Assembly (NCBI GenBank): GCA_045598045.1
Contig: JAZLLG010000030.1
Location: forward strand, 1-48,988
Reading direction: 5' to 3'
Length of the DNA stretch: 48,988 bases
Origin: RGIG3528 sp045598045
GTDB taxonomy: Bacteria > Bacillota > Clostridia > Lachnospirales > Lachnospiraceae
The notes below the pieces were generated by a model, which had not been told where the DNA came from, ran no database searches, and saw only the letters and a program-made list of their open reading frames with translations. The translations under genes were made by a program, and so were the position numbers. This document shows positions 1-7,908 of this stretch, in pieces. How positions within the stretch are numbered: the stretch's first letter is position 1; every line of letters starts with the position of its first letter.

Positions 1-386
1 GTCCCTGAATGCTCCTCTACAGTATTTTCGAACAAGTTGCCCCTAAGGGGCAATCGCGCGCGAGCCCATTCAGGCTTCGGCGGGAACTCCTAAGTTCGCC
101 AGACATTCTGAAGGACGTATGGGGGCTCTTTGTGTGTCACGTCCCGAAACATGGTAGAGCCGGCAGATTTGTGGGAAAGCTGTGAGACGATTGTATGTGT
201 GGCGGAAGGTTATACAGGTGCCGTGGCAGGCGTAAAGTGTGCACGTCCCTCAACATCGGCGGGCAGATTTGCGGTTGGAAGCTGTAAGACGATATAGCGC
301 TGAGTGGGGTAAGATGATGTGCCCCAGGTCGGATAAAGGGTGCCCGCAACCGTGAAACGGGGAAGCACCGCAGATTTGATGGATGT
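1..386. other. GC-rich gene-free region, possible structured RNA
   Basis: No convincing gene is visible. By manual count 61-300 is about 55% GC, visibly higher than most flanking DNA. The stretch has several inverted repeats: bases 4-11 pair with 67-74, 37-43 with 47-53 (TTGCCCC and GGGGCAA), 79-88 with 93-100 (one two-base bulge), and 124-129 with 156-161. The right two thirds is a degenerate tandem repeat (separate entry). Such folding and composition suggest a structured non-coding RNA or the remnant of one. The strand cannot be decided and I recognise no RNA family. It lies beyond the terminator of the minus-strand esterase gene, so it is not part of that transcript unless there is read-through. 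Confidence 0.4.
138..377. repeat. Three degenerate tandem repeats, period about 100-107 bases
   Basis: Shared blocks recur in the same order. CACGTCCC is at 138-145 and 242-249. GGCAGATTT is at 162-170 and 262-270, with GCAGATTT again at 370-377. The block AGCTGTgAGACGA is at 178-190 and AGCTGTaAGACGA at 280-292. The third copy is partial, keeping GAAAC then GCAGATTT, and runs into the terminator of the neighbouring minus-strand gene. The spacing varies by a few bases and the blocks between the cores differ, as expected for repeated RNA domains or old duplications rather than a recent satellite. Confidence 0.6.
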
Positions 387-428
387 AAAAAGGGAGGCGA
401 GGAAAGTACGCAACCTTCCCCGCCTCCC
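387..428 (-). terminator. Rho-independent terminator of the 435-2063 esterase gene
   Basis: Reading the minus strand, a GC-rich stem of about 15 pairs (GGGAGGCG arm at 421-428 against CGCCTCCC at 392-399, extended inward with a few mismatches) is followed by a run of five T (387-391). It begins seven bases after the esterase stop codon. Confidence 0.85.
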
Positions 429-434
429 GGCATT

Positions 435-2063
435 TTATGCTCTGAATTCGATTATTCTTCCTGGTGCTCCTTCGCTGCCGTCTGCAAATACCGCAGCGCA
501 GTAAATCTGGTAGACATCGGCTGCGGGAACCTGGAACGGAAGTACCGCAGCGCTCTTCTTTTCTTCGGCCGTTACGGAACGAAGAGGGAAGAACTGGAAA
601 TCTACCGAACCCTTTCGGTAAACATTGTACTTAACGGCACCTTCGACATCGTTCCAAATGAGAAGGAACGAAGCAACACCGTTCTCGATGTGAAGCTCCT
701 GCATGGCGAAACCGGTAGGAGCGGTGACATCCTTCGGAGCGGGCGGAGCAAAAAGATCCGGCTTCGGAATGTCGAAGGTTGTGTTGAGAGCAGGCTTAAG
801 TCTGTCAAACTCGGGCCTGTCGGAATCAAGAATTGCCTGTGAAACAAGACGTGCAAACTGCGTTGCACCATATTCCTGAAGATGTGTATTGTCGGAAACA
901 CCATCGGCATATGCGCCGTCGGGGAAAGCTCCGGGAGCTGCCCAAAGGTAAATGAGCTTGGACTCCTCACTGCCGATCTTATTCAGATAATCAACGGTGA
1001 GCTGACAAAGATCGATAACCGGAACATCATATTCCGCACCGACACGCTTCATAACATCGGCATACTTACCGAAAGAAGCAACGAAGTTTCCGTTGTTGCC
1101 GTCACAGTTTCTTCTGGCGATGGGAGTAACAAGAACGATAATCACACCACGCGCTTTACAGGAACGAATGTACTTCTTGAGCCAGAAAGGCATATCATCT
1201 GTGGAAACATACCTGTTGGGACGAACGGCCGTTGCATCGTTGTGGCCCCACTGTATGAAACAATAATCGCCGGGAGCGGAGAGGGCAAGGAGACGGTCCC
1301 ATTTGCCTTCATTGATGAAAGAACGGGACGATCTTGCACCAATTGAACGATTTTCTATATTGAAAAGAGGCGTTTCATAAATGTGATTCTGAGGATAGAA
1401 CAGGTCAGGAGACTGAAGCTCCTCGGTTGTTTTACCCGAATTGAAGAATTTATAAAGCACCTGACCCCATCCGGTCTGAGGATAATAATATTTGTCATAA
1501 GACTGTACCGTTGAATCAGAAGCGAGGAAAACGGTCGGCTTCTCTTTAGGAGCTTTGGCAGGAAGCTCTTCGTAGGAAATGTCGGTAATTACGAGCTTAC
1601 GAAGAACAGCGTCTCCCTTCTGCTTAGCCTCATCCGGAACAAAGAACTGTAAAAGAGTATCATCTTCAACGGAGCAAAGAGTGAAATCACCTGATACACT
1701 TTCACCTGCAGGAACTTCCAGAGCATTAAGCTTGAGGATGTTGTTTGCGTAGGCACTTGCTTTTATTGTTTCCGAGGAAGTATTTTTGAAGGTGATTGTC
1801 CATTTACCGTCTTTCAGACCGGTTGCCTTTTTGAAACCGAGACTTTCAACGTAATTGTAAACACCGAAGCCTGTGGACTCCGTTTCTGTCCAGCTTAATG
1901 ATGTGAGCAGAAGACCGGCCTCGGTCTTTTCAAACCATTTTGATGAAGTATCCCATGAAATGTCCTCAAAAACGGGTTTTCTTTCTGTGTAAACTCCGGA
2001 ATCCCATCCCTTAGCTTCTGCGGGATAAGCTACCACTACCGGCTGCAGATTTTCGTAGAACAT
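435..2063 (-). CDS. Rhamnogalacturonan acetylesterase-like SGNH hydrolase (CE12 type)
   Basis: The predicted enzyme removes acetyl esters from the RG-I backbone, like Bacillus YesT/YesY. The 542-residue protein has an N-terminal beta-rich, possibly carbohydrate-binding part (about 1-170) and an SGNH/GDSL hydrolase core (about 175-415). The core shows nucleophile Ser184 in SDSTV (first Gly of GDS replaced by Ser), GHND at 273-276 and DNTH at 391-394 (Asp-His pair). A short fibronectin-III-like tail runs from about 440. There is no signal peptide, so a cytoplasmic location is inferred. The start is supported by AAAGGAG in the leader at about 2074-2080. It is transcribed divergently from the DUF624 pair and ends in a clear terminator. 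The family call is firm; substrate comes from family and context. Confidence 0.85.
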   Translation of the reverse strand: MFYENLQPVVVAYPAEAKGWDSGVYTERKPVFEDISWDTSSKWFEKTEAGLLLTSLSWTETESTGFGVYNYVESLGFKKATGLKDGKWTITFKNTSSETIKASAYANNILKLNALEVPAGESVSGDFTLCSVEDDTLLQFFVPDEAKQKGDAVLRKLVITDISYEELPAKAPKEKPTVFLASDSTVQSYDKYYYPQTGWGQVLYKFFNSGKTTEELQSPDLFYPQNHIYETPLFNIENRSIGARSSRSFINEGKWDRLLALSAPGDYCFIQWGHNDATAVRPNRYVSTDDMPFWLKKYIRSCKARGVIIVLVTPIARRNCDGNNGNFVASFGKYADVMKRVGAEYDVPVIDLCQLTVDYLNKIGSEESKLIYLWAAPGAFPDGAYADGVSDNTHLQEYGATQFARLVSQAILDSDRPEFDRLKPALNTTFDIPKPDLFAPPAPKDVTAPTGFAMQELHIENGVASFLLIWNDVEGAVKYNVYRKGSVDFQFFPLRSVTAEEKKSAAVLPFQVPAADVYQIYCAAVFADGSEGAPGRIIEFRA

Positions 2064-2103
2064 ATTTTCTTCTCCTTTGTAAATCGGATTTTCTCCGAAC
2101 GAT

Positions 2104-2139
2104 GTAATGGATTATATCATTACGCAAAAGATTTTTAAA
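2104..2139 (-). promoter_or_regulatory. Promoter and overlapping inverted repeat for the esterase gene
   Basis: On the minus strand TTTAAA (2134-2139) and TATAAT (2111-2116) are 17 bases apart, a plausible sigma-A promoter about 50 bases upstream of the start. The -10 box lies inside an inverted repeat, GTAATG at 2104-2109 and CATTAC at 2118-2123, which could be a repressor operator. Confidence 0.5.
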
Positions 2140-2190
2140 TAGACTACAATAATATGATAGCTTTTTGAAAAAATGATTACCCGGATACAC

Positions 2191-2219
2191 TTGACACGGA
2201 ACTTAATCAATGATAACTT
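2191..2219 (+). promoter_or_regulatory. Putative promoter of the DUF624 pair
   Basis: A perfect -35 box TTGACA (2191-2196) is followed 17 bases later by TAACTT (2214-2219). Transcription would begin near 2226, downstream of the first possible ATG at 2173, which supports choosing 2257 as the translation start. Confidence 0.45.
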
Positions 2220-2256
2220 TTTCTACACGTATAGTGCGATAAATGAGGTGTTTTCT

Positions 2257-2907
2257 ATGTATATGAAAAGTCTTGAACCCGACAGTCCGATGATGCAAGG
2301 GTTCGACATAATCAAGAATGTATTTTTTATCAATATATTTACGGTACTTTGCTGCATTCCCATTGTTACAATGGGAGCTGCTTTTTCGGCAATGCATTAT
2401 TCTGTTCTCAAAGTGGTAAGAAACGAGGAAGGATATGTTGCAAAAATGTACTTTAAAGCCTTTAAGGATAACCTTAAACAGGGCATACCTTCCACACTTA
2501 TCATGCTTGCGGCACTGGCTGTCATTCTTTTCGATTTCTGGTATATGGTAAGCATGGACACCGTCGCAAAAGAAAACGGCACCGAACTTTGGTTCTCGGC
2601 ACCGGTTTTCGTTTCTCTCATTATCATTTCCTTTTTCCTTGTAATAACGCTGACATGGTACTATCCCATTATGGCCAAATTCGAAGCAAGCATAGGCCGG
2701 AATATAAAAAATGCCTGTAACATGGGACTTTCGCACATCCTTATAACGCTGGCGATGATTATTATTAACGCTTTACCCTTTGCTGTATGCTATTTTCTGC
2801 CGGTGCTTGGTCCGATTCTTTTCATTTTCGGGTTGTCTGCTCCAGCATACTTCGATGCGAAGATGTATGATAAGGTGTTCAAAAAGCTGGAGGACAGAGA
2901 TGTTTGA
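2257..2907 (+). CDS. DUF624 (YesL-family) membrane protein 1
   Basis: A 216-residue polytopic membrane protein of the DUF624/YesL family. The typical N-terminus is visible: a short soluble lead, then a first membrane segment ending in CCIPIVTMGAAFSAMHY, and later the EEGYVAKMYFKAFKDN loop. About five to six hydrophobic segments follow. These proteins regularly accompany carbohydrate ABC transporters and RG genes (yesL and yesV in Bacillus) but have no established biochemical role. I chose the ATG at 2257, which has GAGGTG seven bases upstream; an in-frame ATG at 2173 would lie upstream of the promoter. The end overlaps the next gene by eight bases, so the two are probably co-translated. Confidence 0.85.
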   Translation: MYMKSLEPDSPMMQGFDIIKNVFFINIFTVLCCIPIVTMGAAFSAMHYSVLKVVRNEEGYVAKMYFKAFKDNLKQGIPSTLIMLAALAVILFDFWYMVSMDTVAKENGTELWFSAPVFVSLIIISFFLVITLTWYYPIMAKFEASIGRNIKNACNMGLSHILITLAMIIINALPFAVCYFLPVLGPILFIFGLSAPAYFDAKMYDKVFKKLEDRDV

Positions 2908-3589
2908 GAAAATATTTAATCTCGACAGCAAATTTATGCGCGTACTCTTCAAGGCGGCTGACCTTCTCTGGCTGAATCTGTTGACGATTGTCTGCATGCT
3001 TCCTGTTTTTACTGTGGGGCCTGCTCTTTGTGCACTTGCGTATTGCTGCCTTAAAATGTCAAGAGACGAAGACGGAAACGTCACTAAAATGTATTTTGCT
3101 GCTTTCAAGAGAAAATTCGGACAGACGGTACTTGTCGGCTTGCTCTCTTTGATAGTGTGCATTGTGTTTGTCGGTGACATTTATGCAATCGTTAAAGGTT
3201 TTGCGGTCTTCCCGACATTGGTAAAGGTTGCATCCTTCATTGCTCTTTTCGTTGTGCTTTGCACATCGCTTTATGTTTTCCCTATGCAGGCACGTTTTGA
3301 AAACCGGATTCCCGTTACGATTAAAAATGCGTTCTGGGCAAGTCTTGTTCAGTTCCCCAGAACGCTTCTTATGCTTTTTAGCTGGCTTTTTCTGCCGGCA
3401 TGCATTTTGTTTATTTCAGGTAATTTTACACCTGTTCTTTTACTCTTCGGCGTCTCTTTTCCATCTTATATATCGGCAAAAGCATATGACAGCTTTTTTG
3501 AAACAATAGAAAAGCGTATACGTGATGCCGGAAAAGATGACACAAGCGATGAGACGGAAAACGAAGATGAAGAGGATAACGGTGACTGA
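2900..3589 (+). CDS. DUF624 (YesL-family) membrane protein 2
   Basis: A 229-residue paralogue of the preceding gene with the same plan: MFEKIFNLDSKFMR lead, membrane segment ending LPVFTVGPALCALAY, the DEDGNVTKMYFAAFKRKF loop and further membrane segments. It ends in a strongly acidic cytoplasmic-looking tail (DETENEDEEDNGD). The start at 2900 overlaps the previous stop and has GGAGG at 2889-2893. The stop at 3587-3589 abuts the convergent AraC gene, whose stop begins at the very next base, with no terminator between them. The function is unknown; a role in assembly or activity of the neighbouring permeases is only a guess from constant co-occurrence. Confidence 0.85.
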   Translation: MFEKIFNLDSKFMRVLFKAADLLWLNLLTIVCMLPVFTVGPALCALAYCCLKMSRDEDGNVTKMYFAAFKRKFGQTVLVGLLSLIVCIVFVGDIYAIVKGFAVFPTLVKVASFIALFVVLCTSLYVFPMQARFENRIPVTIKNAFWASLVQFPRTLLMLFSWLFLPACILFISGNFTPVLLLFGVSFPSYISAKAYDSFFETIEKRIRDAGKDDTSDETENEDEEDNGD

Positions 3590-4711
3590 TCAGTTGTGAC
3601 TGCGAAAAGCTTTGCGGTACGCATCCGGAGTAATGCCGAATTCTCTTTTGAATATATTTTGAAAATGTGACTGACTTTTATATCCAAGCATTGTCGATAT
3701 TTCGGCAATGCTTATTTTTTCGCCGTTTCTTAAAAGGTCCAAAGCCTTGTCGAAACGTTTCTTTTTTATATATTCCGAATAATTTTCACCGGTGTTTTTC
3801 TTGAAAAGGCGACATAAATACTCCGGCGTGAGACAGAAGTGGGATGCAGTATCATTGAGATTTGTTGAAGAAAGGTTATTGTTGACATATGCGAGAATAT
3901 CCTCAATGTGCTGCTTGTCGTGGACGGATTTTGCCTGCTCCGTAAAGGTGTCCATATATTCTTCTACAAGCTTCGAAAGACGTGAAAGAAGATTGCTTAC
4001 ACCGTTTGTTTCATATAAGAGAAGCGAAAGATCCTGTTCGAAAAAATCTACACGATATTTTTGGGACACAAAATAAAGCCTTAATGCATACCAGATGTCC
4101 GTAACGTACCGCATGAGCTCGGAAAAACGATAGAGATGTTCCTCGCGTGCCACTCCTCTGTAAAAATCACTTTTTTCTGCTAAAAACAGGCATACCGATT
4201 CAAAATCCCGGTGTTGAAGGCTTTCAAGAACGGACCGGAGGGCGGAATAATCAAGAGATGATTCGGAAGCTTCACAGGCATGGATATGGACACCTCTGAA
4301 GGGAAAGCTGAATCCGAGAAGCATGGCGTATTTTATCGCACTGAAGAGAAAATCCTTTTCATCCGACAATTCTTTTTCCGTTTTTACGGGATCTGAATAG
4401 TAGACGGTTGAGTTGCTGCCGGGAGTAATGTTATAGATAATCTGTCTGAGGGAGCCGACGAAGGCTCTTGTCGAGAAACTTCTGCTGTCATAATTTAAAT
4501 AGCAGTAAATCAGTCCGCCGGTCATTTCGGTATAATGCGAAACATATGAGGCAGCAAGAAAATTTTTGCAGCCCTTATATATTGAAGACATTATTTCGGG
4601 ATCGGATGTTTTTCCGCTTTTTGTTTTGTGTTCAACTATCATTACACAGAAATCCGGTTGGGATTGTTCTGAAAAAAGTTCACGAAAATCTGATTTAGTA
4701 AATTTGTCCAA
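3590..4711 (-). CDS. AraC-family transcriptional regulator
   Basis: A soluble regulator of about 373 residues. The C-terminal 100 residues form the double helix-turn-helix DNA-binding domain, recognisable in the first helix pair (NDTASHFCLTPEYLCRLFKK) and the second (ISIAEISTMLGYKSQSHF, then FKREFGITPDAYRK). The N-terminal two thirds resembles no ligand domain I can name. I favour a TTG start at 4711 with AGGAG nine bases upstream (4721-4725). An ATG 51 bases further upstream lacks a ribosome site. It is divergent from the 4972 transporter operon, and repeated TGTAACACAAA boxes in the shared region make control of that operon and of itself likely. Confidence 0.8.
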   Translation of the reverse strand: MDKFTKSDFRELFSEQSQPDFCVMIVEHKTKSGKTSDPEIMSSIYKGCKNFLAASYVSHYTEMTGGLIYCYLNYDSRSFSTRAFVGSLRQIIYNITPGSNSTVYYSDPVKTEKELSDEKDFLFSAIKYAMLLGFSFPFRGVHIHACEASESSLDYSALRSVLESLQHRDFESVCLFLAEKSDFYRGVAREEHLYRFSELMRYVTDIWYALRLYFVSQKYRVDFFEQDLSLLLYETNGVSNLLSRLSKLVEEYMDTFTEQAKSVHDKQHIEDILAYVNNNLSSTNLNDTASHFCLTPEYLCRLFKKNTGENYSEYIKKKRFDKALDLLRNGEKISIAEISTMLGYKSQSHFQNIFKREFGITPDAYRKAFRSHN

Positions 4712-4752
4712 AAATGTTTTCTCCTGACTTAATAGATTTATGCACATCAATA

Positions 4753-4763
4753 TGTAACACAAA
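4753..4763 (+). promoter_or_regulatory. TGTAACACAAA box, copy 1 (putative AraC operator)
   Basis: An 11-base motif 42 bases upstream of the TTG start of the divergent AraC gene. An identical copy lies at 4813-4823, and a partial copy (ATAACACAA) at about 4771-4779. All have the same orientation, as is common for AraC-type activator sites. Confidence 0.45.
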
Positions 4764-4812
4764 TATCAAAATAACACAATGAAAAAAAATAATTTAATAA
4801 AATGATTATACT

Positions 4813-4823
4813 TGTAACACAAA
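4813..4823 (+). promoter_or_regulatory. TGTAACACAAA box, copy 2 (putative AraC operator)
   Basis: Identical to the copy at 4753-4763, exactly 60 bases further on. It ends 28 bases before the putative -35 box at 4852 of the transporter operon, a position suited to an activator. Confidence 0.45.
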
Positions 4824-4851
4824 AAATAACAATAATGTCAAAAAAGCGCAG

Positions 4852-4880
4852 TTGTCTATGCGGGGCTGGTGTGGTACATT
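4852..4880 (+). promoter_or_regulatory. Putative promoter of the 4972 transporter operon
   Basis: TTGTCT (4852-4857) and TACATT (4875-4880) are separated by 17 bases. Both boxes are imperfect, fitting an activator-dependent promoter. Transcription would start near 4887, giving a leader of about 85 bases. Confidence 0.35.
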
Positions 4881-4971
4881 CAACATGAACCAAAATGTAA
4901 ATTTTGACAAATTTTGTGCTTTTTTCGAGGAAATACTAGTAGAAAATGCACAAGTATCGGAGGACTGGTTT

Positions 4972-7908
4972 ATGGGTAAAAACAGACGCGGCATGAAAGA
5001 GTTTGCAAAACGCTTCTTCAGCGTTTCTCTTGTCGCTATGATGGTAATGACTGATCTGCCTTCCTCATTTGCCTTTGCAGCACCCGGAGATGCCTTGAAG
5101 GATAAGTATTCAGGATTCGAAGGAAGAAAGGTTGAATGGGCGTATGGTGTCGGCGAAGACATCTCTTCATATTCGAAGACGATGGCTAAGCTTTCTGATG
5201 TTCCTTATGCAACGGAGACAATAAATGTTGATCTTGCTTCCGTACGTGATGAAAACGGAGTCATCGGTACAATGGAATGGGAAGGAAGAACAGCAGTTTT
5301 TTCCGATGCCGCCAAGGAAGTTACTGAATTTGATGTCACCGTAAATCAGGATGCCTTATATGCAATCGAATTTGATTACTGGCTTCAGACAGGTGTTTCG
5401 GATTCCGCAAAGCGTGCGCTTTACGTAGATGGTGAATATCCCTTCACCGAAGCCGGAGACCTTGAATTCTACAGATATTTCAAAGACGAAGGCGAGCCTG
5501 TCCTCAACTCTATCGGAGACCAGACAAGACCGAAACAGATTGAGATTCCCGGTTGGTACTCACAGGGCCTTACGGATACTTCGGGTATTACTTCGACGGA
5601 TTTCCTCATTCATCTTACTCCAGGAAAACATACACTTACATTTGTTACCACAAAGGTTGGTATGTACATTTCCGGAATTCGTCTTGCAGCCCCGACAATA
5701 CTCAGAAGCTACGCCGAGGTTGAAGCCGAATATGCTTCAAAGGGATACAAGGAAGCTTCATGTGAAAAGATTGAATTCCAGGCAGAGCTTAATGCCGTAG
5801 CAAAGAACGACCCCACTCTCAGAAGAGAGAATGACGGTGATCCTCTTGTAGAGCCTGTTTCCGGAACAAACAGAATGCTGAATGTTATCGGTGCATATCG
5901 TTGGAGAACAGGAAACCAGAGCATTAAGTGGGAGTTCGAAGTTCCCGAGGACGGCCTCTACAAAATCGGTTTGTACGTTAAGCAGCAATGGAACGACGGT
6001 CTTCCTTCATACAGACAGATTGAAATCGATGACGAGATTCCTTTCAAGGAACTTGAAATATACAGATTCGAATACAGCACGGACTGGAAAGTTCATGAGC
6101 TCGGTGCAGACGGAAAGCCTTTCTCGTTCTACCTTACAAAAGGTAAACATACCATCACGATGACAGTTAAGATGGGCGATCTTTCAGCAATACTTGAGTC
6201 TATTCAGGACGACATCGCAGTTCTTTCGGATATGCTTCTTAACATAAGCATGCTTGCAACATCAAGCCCCGACCCGAACTATGACTACCAGTTCTTCAAG
6301 AATATTCCTTCACTTGAAGGCCAGATGCAGTACCTCGTAGAAAGCCTCTCGGAGAAATATGAACTCTGTAAAGGAATTTCCGACAAGACACCGGCTATGG
6401 CAAATAACTTTATTTCCATAAGAACCGATATACAGAAAATGCTTAACAATCCTTTCTCGATCGCCAAGCAGTACGGCTCATTGCAGAATGCACAGACAAG
6501 CCTTTCCGAGTGGTTCCTTTCACTTCAGAGTGTACCGCTTGTTATTGACGAGTTTTATGTAGGAGCTCCTTCTGAGAAGTGGAAGAGCGTATCTTCAAAC
6601 TTCTTCCAGAAGTTTGCAATTACCATAAAGCAGTTCCTTACATCCTTTACAAAAGACTACGATAACGTAGGAAGTGTTCTTTCGGATGACGTTGTTGTTA
6701 AAGATACGATTGACGTCTGGATTGCAAGAGGTACCGAATGGGCGGAAGTTATTAAAGAAATGGCCGATGAGGATTTCACACCTCGTACGGGCATTGCCAT
6801 CAACGTAAACGTTCTTCCCGGCACTCAGCTTGATGCAGGTAACGTAAATGCCATCATGCTTTCCATCACATCCGGACAGGCACCTGACGTAGCACTCGGC
6901 GTAGATGCAACTTCACCTGTAGAATTTGCTATTCGTGAACAGGTTTACGATCTTTCGCAGTTTGAAGGTTTCGACGAAGTAAAAAACAGATTTGTCGGCG
7001 CTACACTTACTCCTTATGAGTATATGGGGGGCACATACGCAATTCCCGAAACGATGAACTTCAACGTTCTCTACTATAGAAAGGACCTCTTAAATAAGTA
7101 CGGCATCGACCTTCCCGATACATGGCAGGATCTTTACGACTTTGTACTTCCGGCCCTTTACAATAACGGTTTTGAATTCTACTTCGCACGTGACTTCTCC
7201 CAGTTCCTTTTCCAGAACGGCGGAGAGTATTACACAGACAATGGTTTAAAGTCGGCACTTGATACCCCTGAAGCATATCTTGCCTTCAAGGAGTACACAG
7301 AACTTTTTACAAACTATGATGTTCCCGAAACAGCAAACTTCTATCAGTACTTCCGTTCGGGAATTATGCCTCTTGGCGTAGGTGATTTCAATATGTACAT
7401 GCAGCTTCAGGTCGGTGCACCCGAGATTGCAGGCAAGTGGGGCATTATCTCACTCCCCGGACATATGAGGGCGGACGGCGTAATCGACAGAACGGCGGGC
7501 GCCATCACCGATAAGGGTGACATCATCCTGAAACAGTCCGATAAGCCCGAACAGTCATGGGAATTCCTTAAGTGGTGGTCAAGCAACGAAGTGCAGACAC
7601 AGTTCGCGAAGGAAGTTGAAGCCATGATGGGCGCTGAGGCAAGATGGAACACGGCAAACAAAGAAGCATTCTTAAATCTTTCCTGGTCCGATGAGGACAT
7701 TGAAGCTCTCAACGAAGAGTGGGAGTGGGCAAGAGAAGTTCCCGTCGTTCTCGGCGGATATATGACGACCCGTCACCTTACAAACGCATGGACAAGCGTT
7801 GTAATGAGCGGTATGGATGTCAGAGAAGCACTTGAACGGGCTGTCGAAGATATCAACAGAGAACTTCGAATGAAACAGGAAGAGTACGGGGTAATAGCTG
7901 ATGACTAA
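4972..7908 (+). CDS. Secreted sugar-binding protein with tandem carbohydrate-binding-like N-terminal domains
   Basis: A 978-residue ABC-importer solute-binding protein, more than twice the usual length. Residues 1-36 form a Sec signal peptide (KRFF then a hydrophobic stretch, cleavage near AFA/APG). No lipobox cysteine is present, unusual for a Gram-positive binding protein. Two related beta-sandwich-like units follow (about 60-260 and 300-410), sharing DALYAIEFDY/DGLYKIGLYV, a later PF-E block and GKHTLTF/GKHTITM. A helical stretch spans about 410-560. A normal family 1 solute-binding domain runs from about 578 (IDVWIARGTEWAEVIK, SGQAPDVALG, YAIPETMNFNVLYYRKD). The start at 4972 has CGGAGGA seven bases upstream. 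The stop overlaps the permease start by eight bases. The ligand is inferred to be an RG-I or related oligosaccharide. Confidence 0.85.
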   Translation: MGKNRRGMKEFAKRFFSVSLVAMMVMTDLPSSFAFAAPGDALKDKYSGFEGRKVEWAYGVGEDISSYSKTMAKLSDVPYATETINVDLASVRDENGVIGTMEWEGRTAVFSDAAKEVTEFDVTVNQDALYAIEFDYWLQTGVSDSAKRALYVDGEYPFTEAGDLEFYRYFKDEGEPVLNSIGDQTRPKQIEIPGWYSQGLTDTSGITSTDFLIHLTPGKHTLTFVTTKVGMYISGIRLAAPTILRSYAEVEAEYASKGYKEASCEKIEFQAELNAVAKNDPTLRRENDGDPLVEPVSGTNRMLNVIGAYRWRTGNQSIKWEFEVPEDGLYKIGLYVKQQWNDGLPSYRQIEIDDEIPFKELEIYRFEYSTDWKVHELGADGKPFSFYLTKGKHTITMTVKMGDLSAILESIQDDIAVLSDMLLNISMLATSSPDPNYDYQFFKNIPSLEGQMQYLVESLSEKYELCKGISDKTPAMANNFISIRTDIQKMLNNPFSIAKQYGSLQNAQTSLSEWFLSLQSVPLVIDEFYVGAPSEKWKSVSSNFFQKFAITIKQFLTSFTKDYDNVGSVLSDDVVVKDTIDVWIARGTEWAEVIKEMADEDFTPRTGIAINVNVLPGTQLDAGNVNAIMLSITSGQAPDVALGVDATSPVEFAIREQVYDLSQFEGFDEVKNRFVGATLTPYEYMGGTYAIPETMNFNVLYYRKDLLNKYGIDLPDTWQDLYDFVLPALYNNGFEFYFARDFSQFLFQNGGEYYTDNGLKSALDTPEAYLAFKEYTELFTNYDVPETANFYQYFRSGIMPLGVGDFNMYMQLQVGAPEIAGKWGIISLPGHMRADGVIDRTAGAITDKGDIILKQSDKPEQSWEFLKWWSSNEVQTQFAKEVEAMMGAEARWNTANKEAFLNLSWSDEDIEALNEEWEWAREVPVVLGGYMTTRHLTNAWTSVVMSGMDVREALERAVEDINRELRMKQEEYGVIADD

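Noticed and set aside
138..377. CRISPR array in the repeat region
   Set aside because: The repeats are degenerate, the conserved cores are short and the spacing of about 100 bases is irregular; no cas genes are present.
137..433. A minus-strand 98-codon open frame across the repeat region
   Set aside because: Its start codon lies inside the terminator stem, it has no ribosome site, and its Pro/Ser/His-rich composition is unlike the real genes here. Because the repeat offset is close to a multiple of three, it shows repeated residues without being coding.
2173..2256. Longer N-terminus for the first DUF624 protein
   Set aside because: The extra residues are not typical of the family, and the putative promoter (2191-2219) lies downstream of that ATG; GAGGTG supports 2257.
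4852..4971. TTG-initiated 40-residue extension of the large binding protein
   Set aside because: It would place the signal peptide internally and overlaps the promoter; GGAGGA precedes the ATG at 4972.
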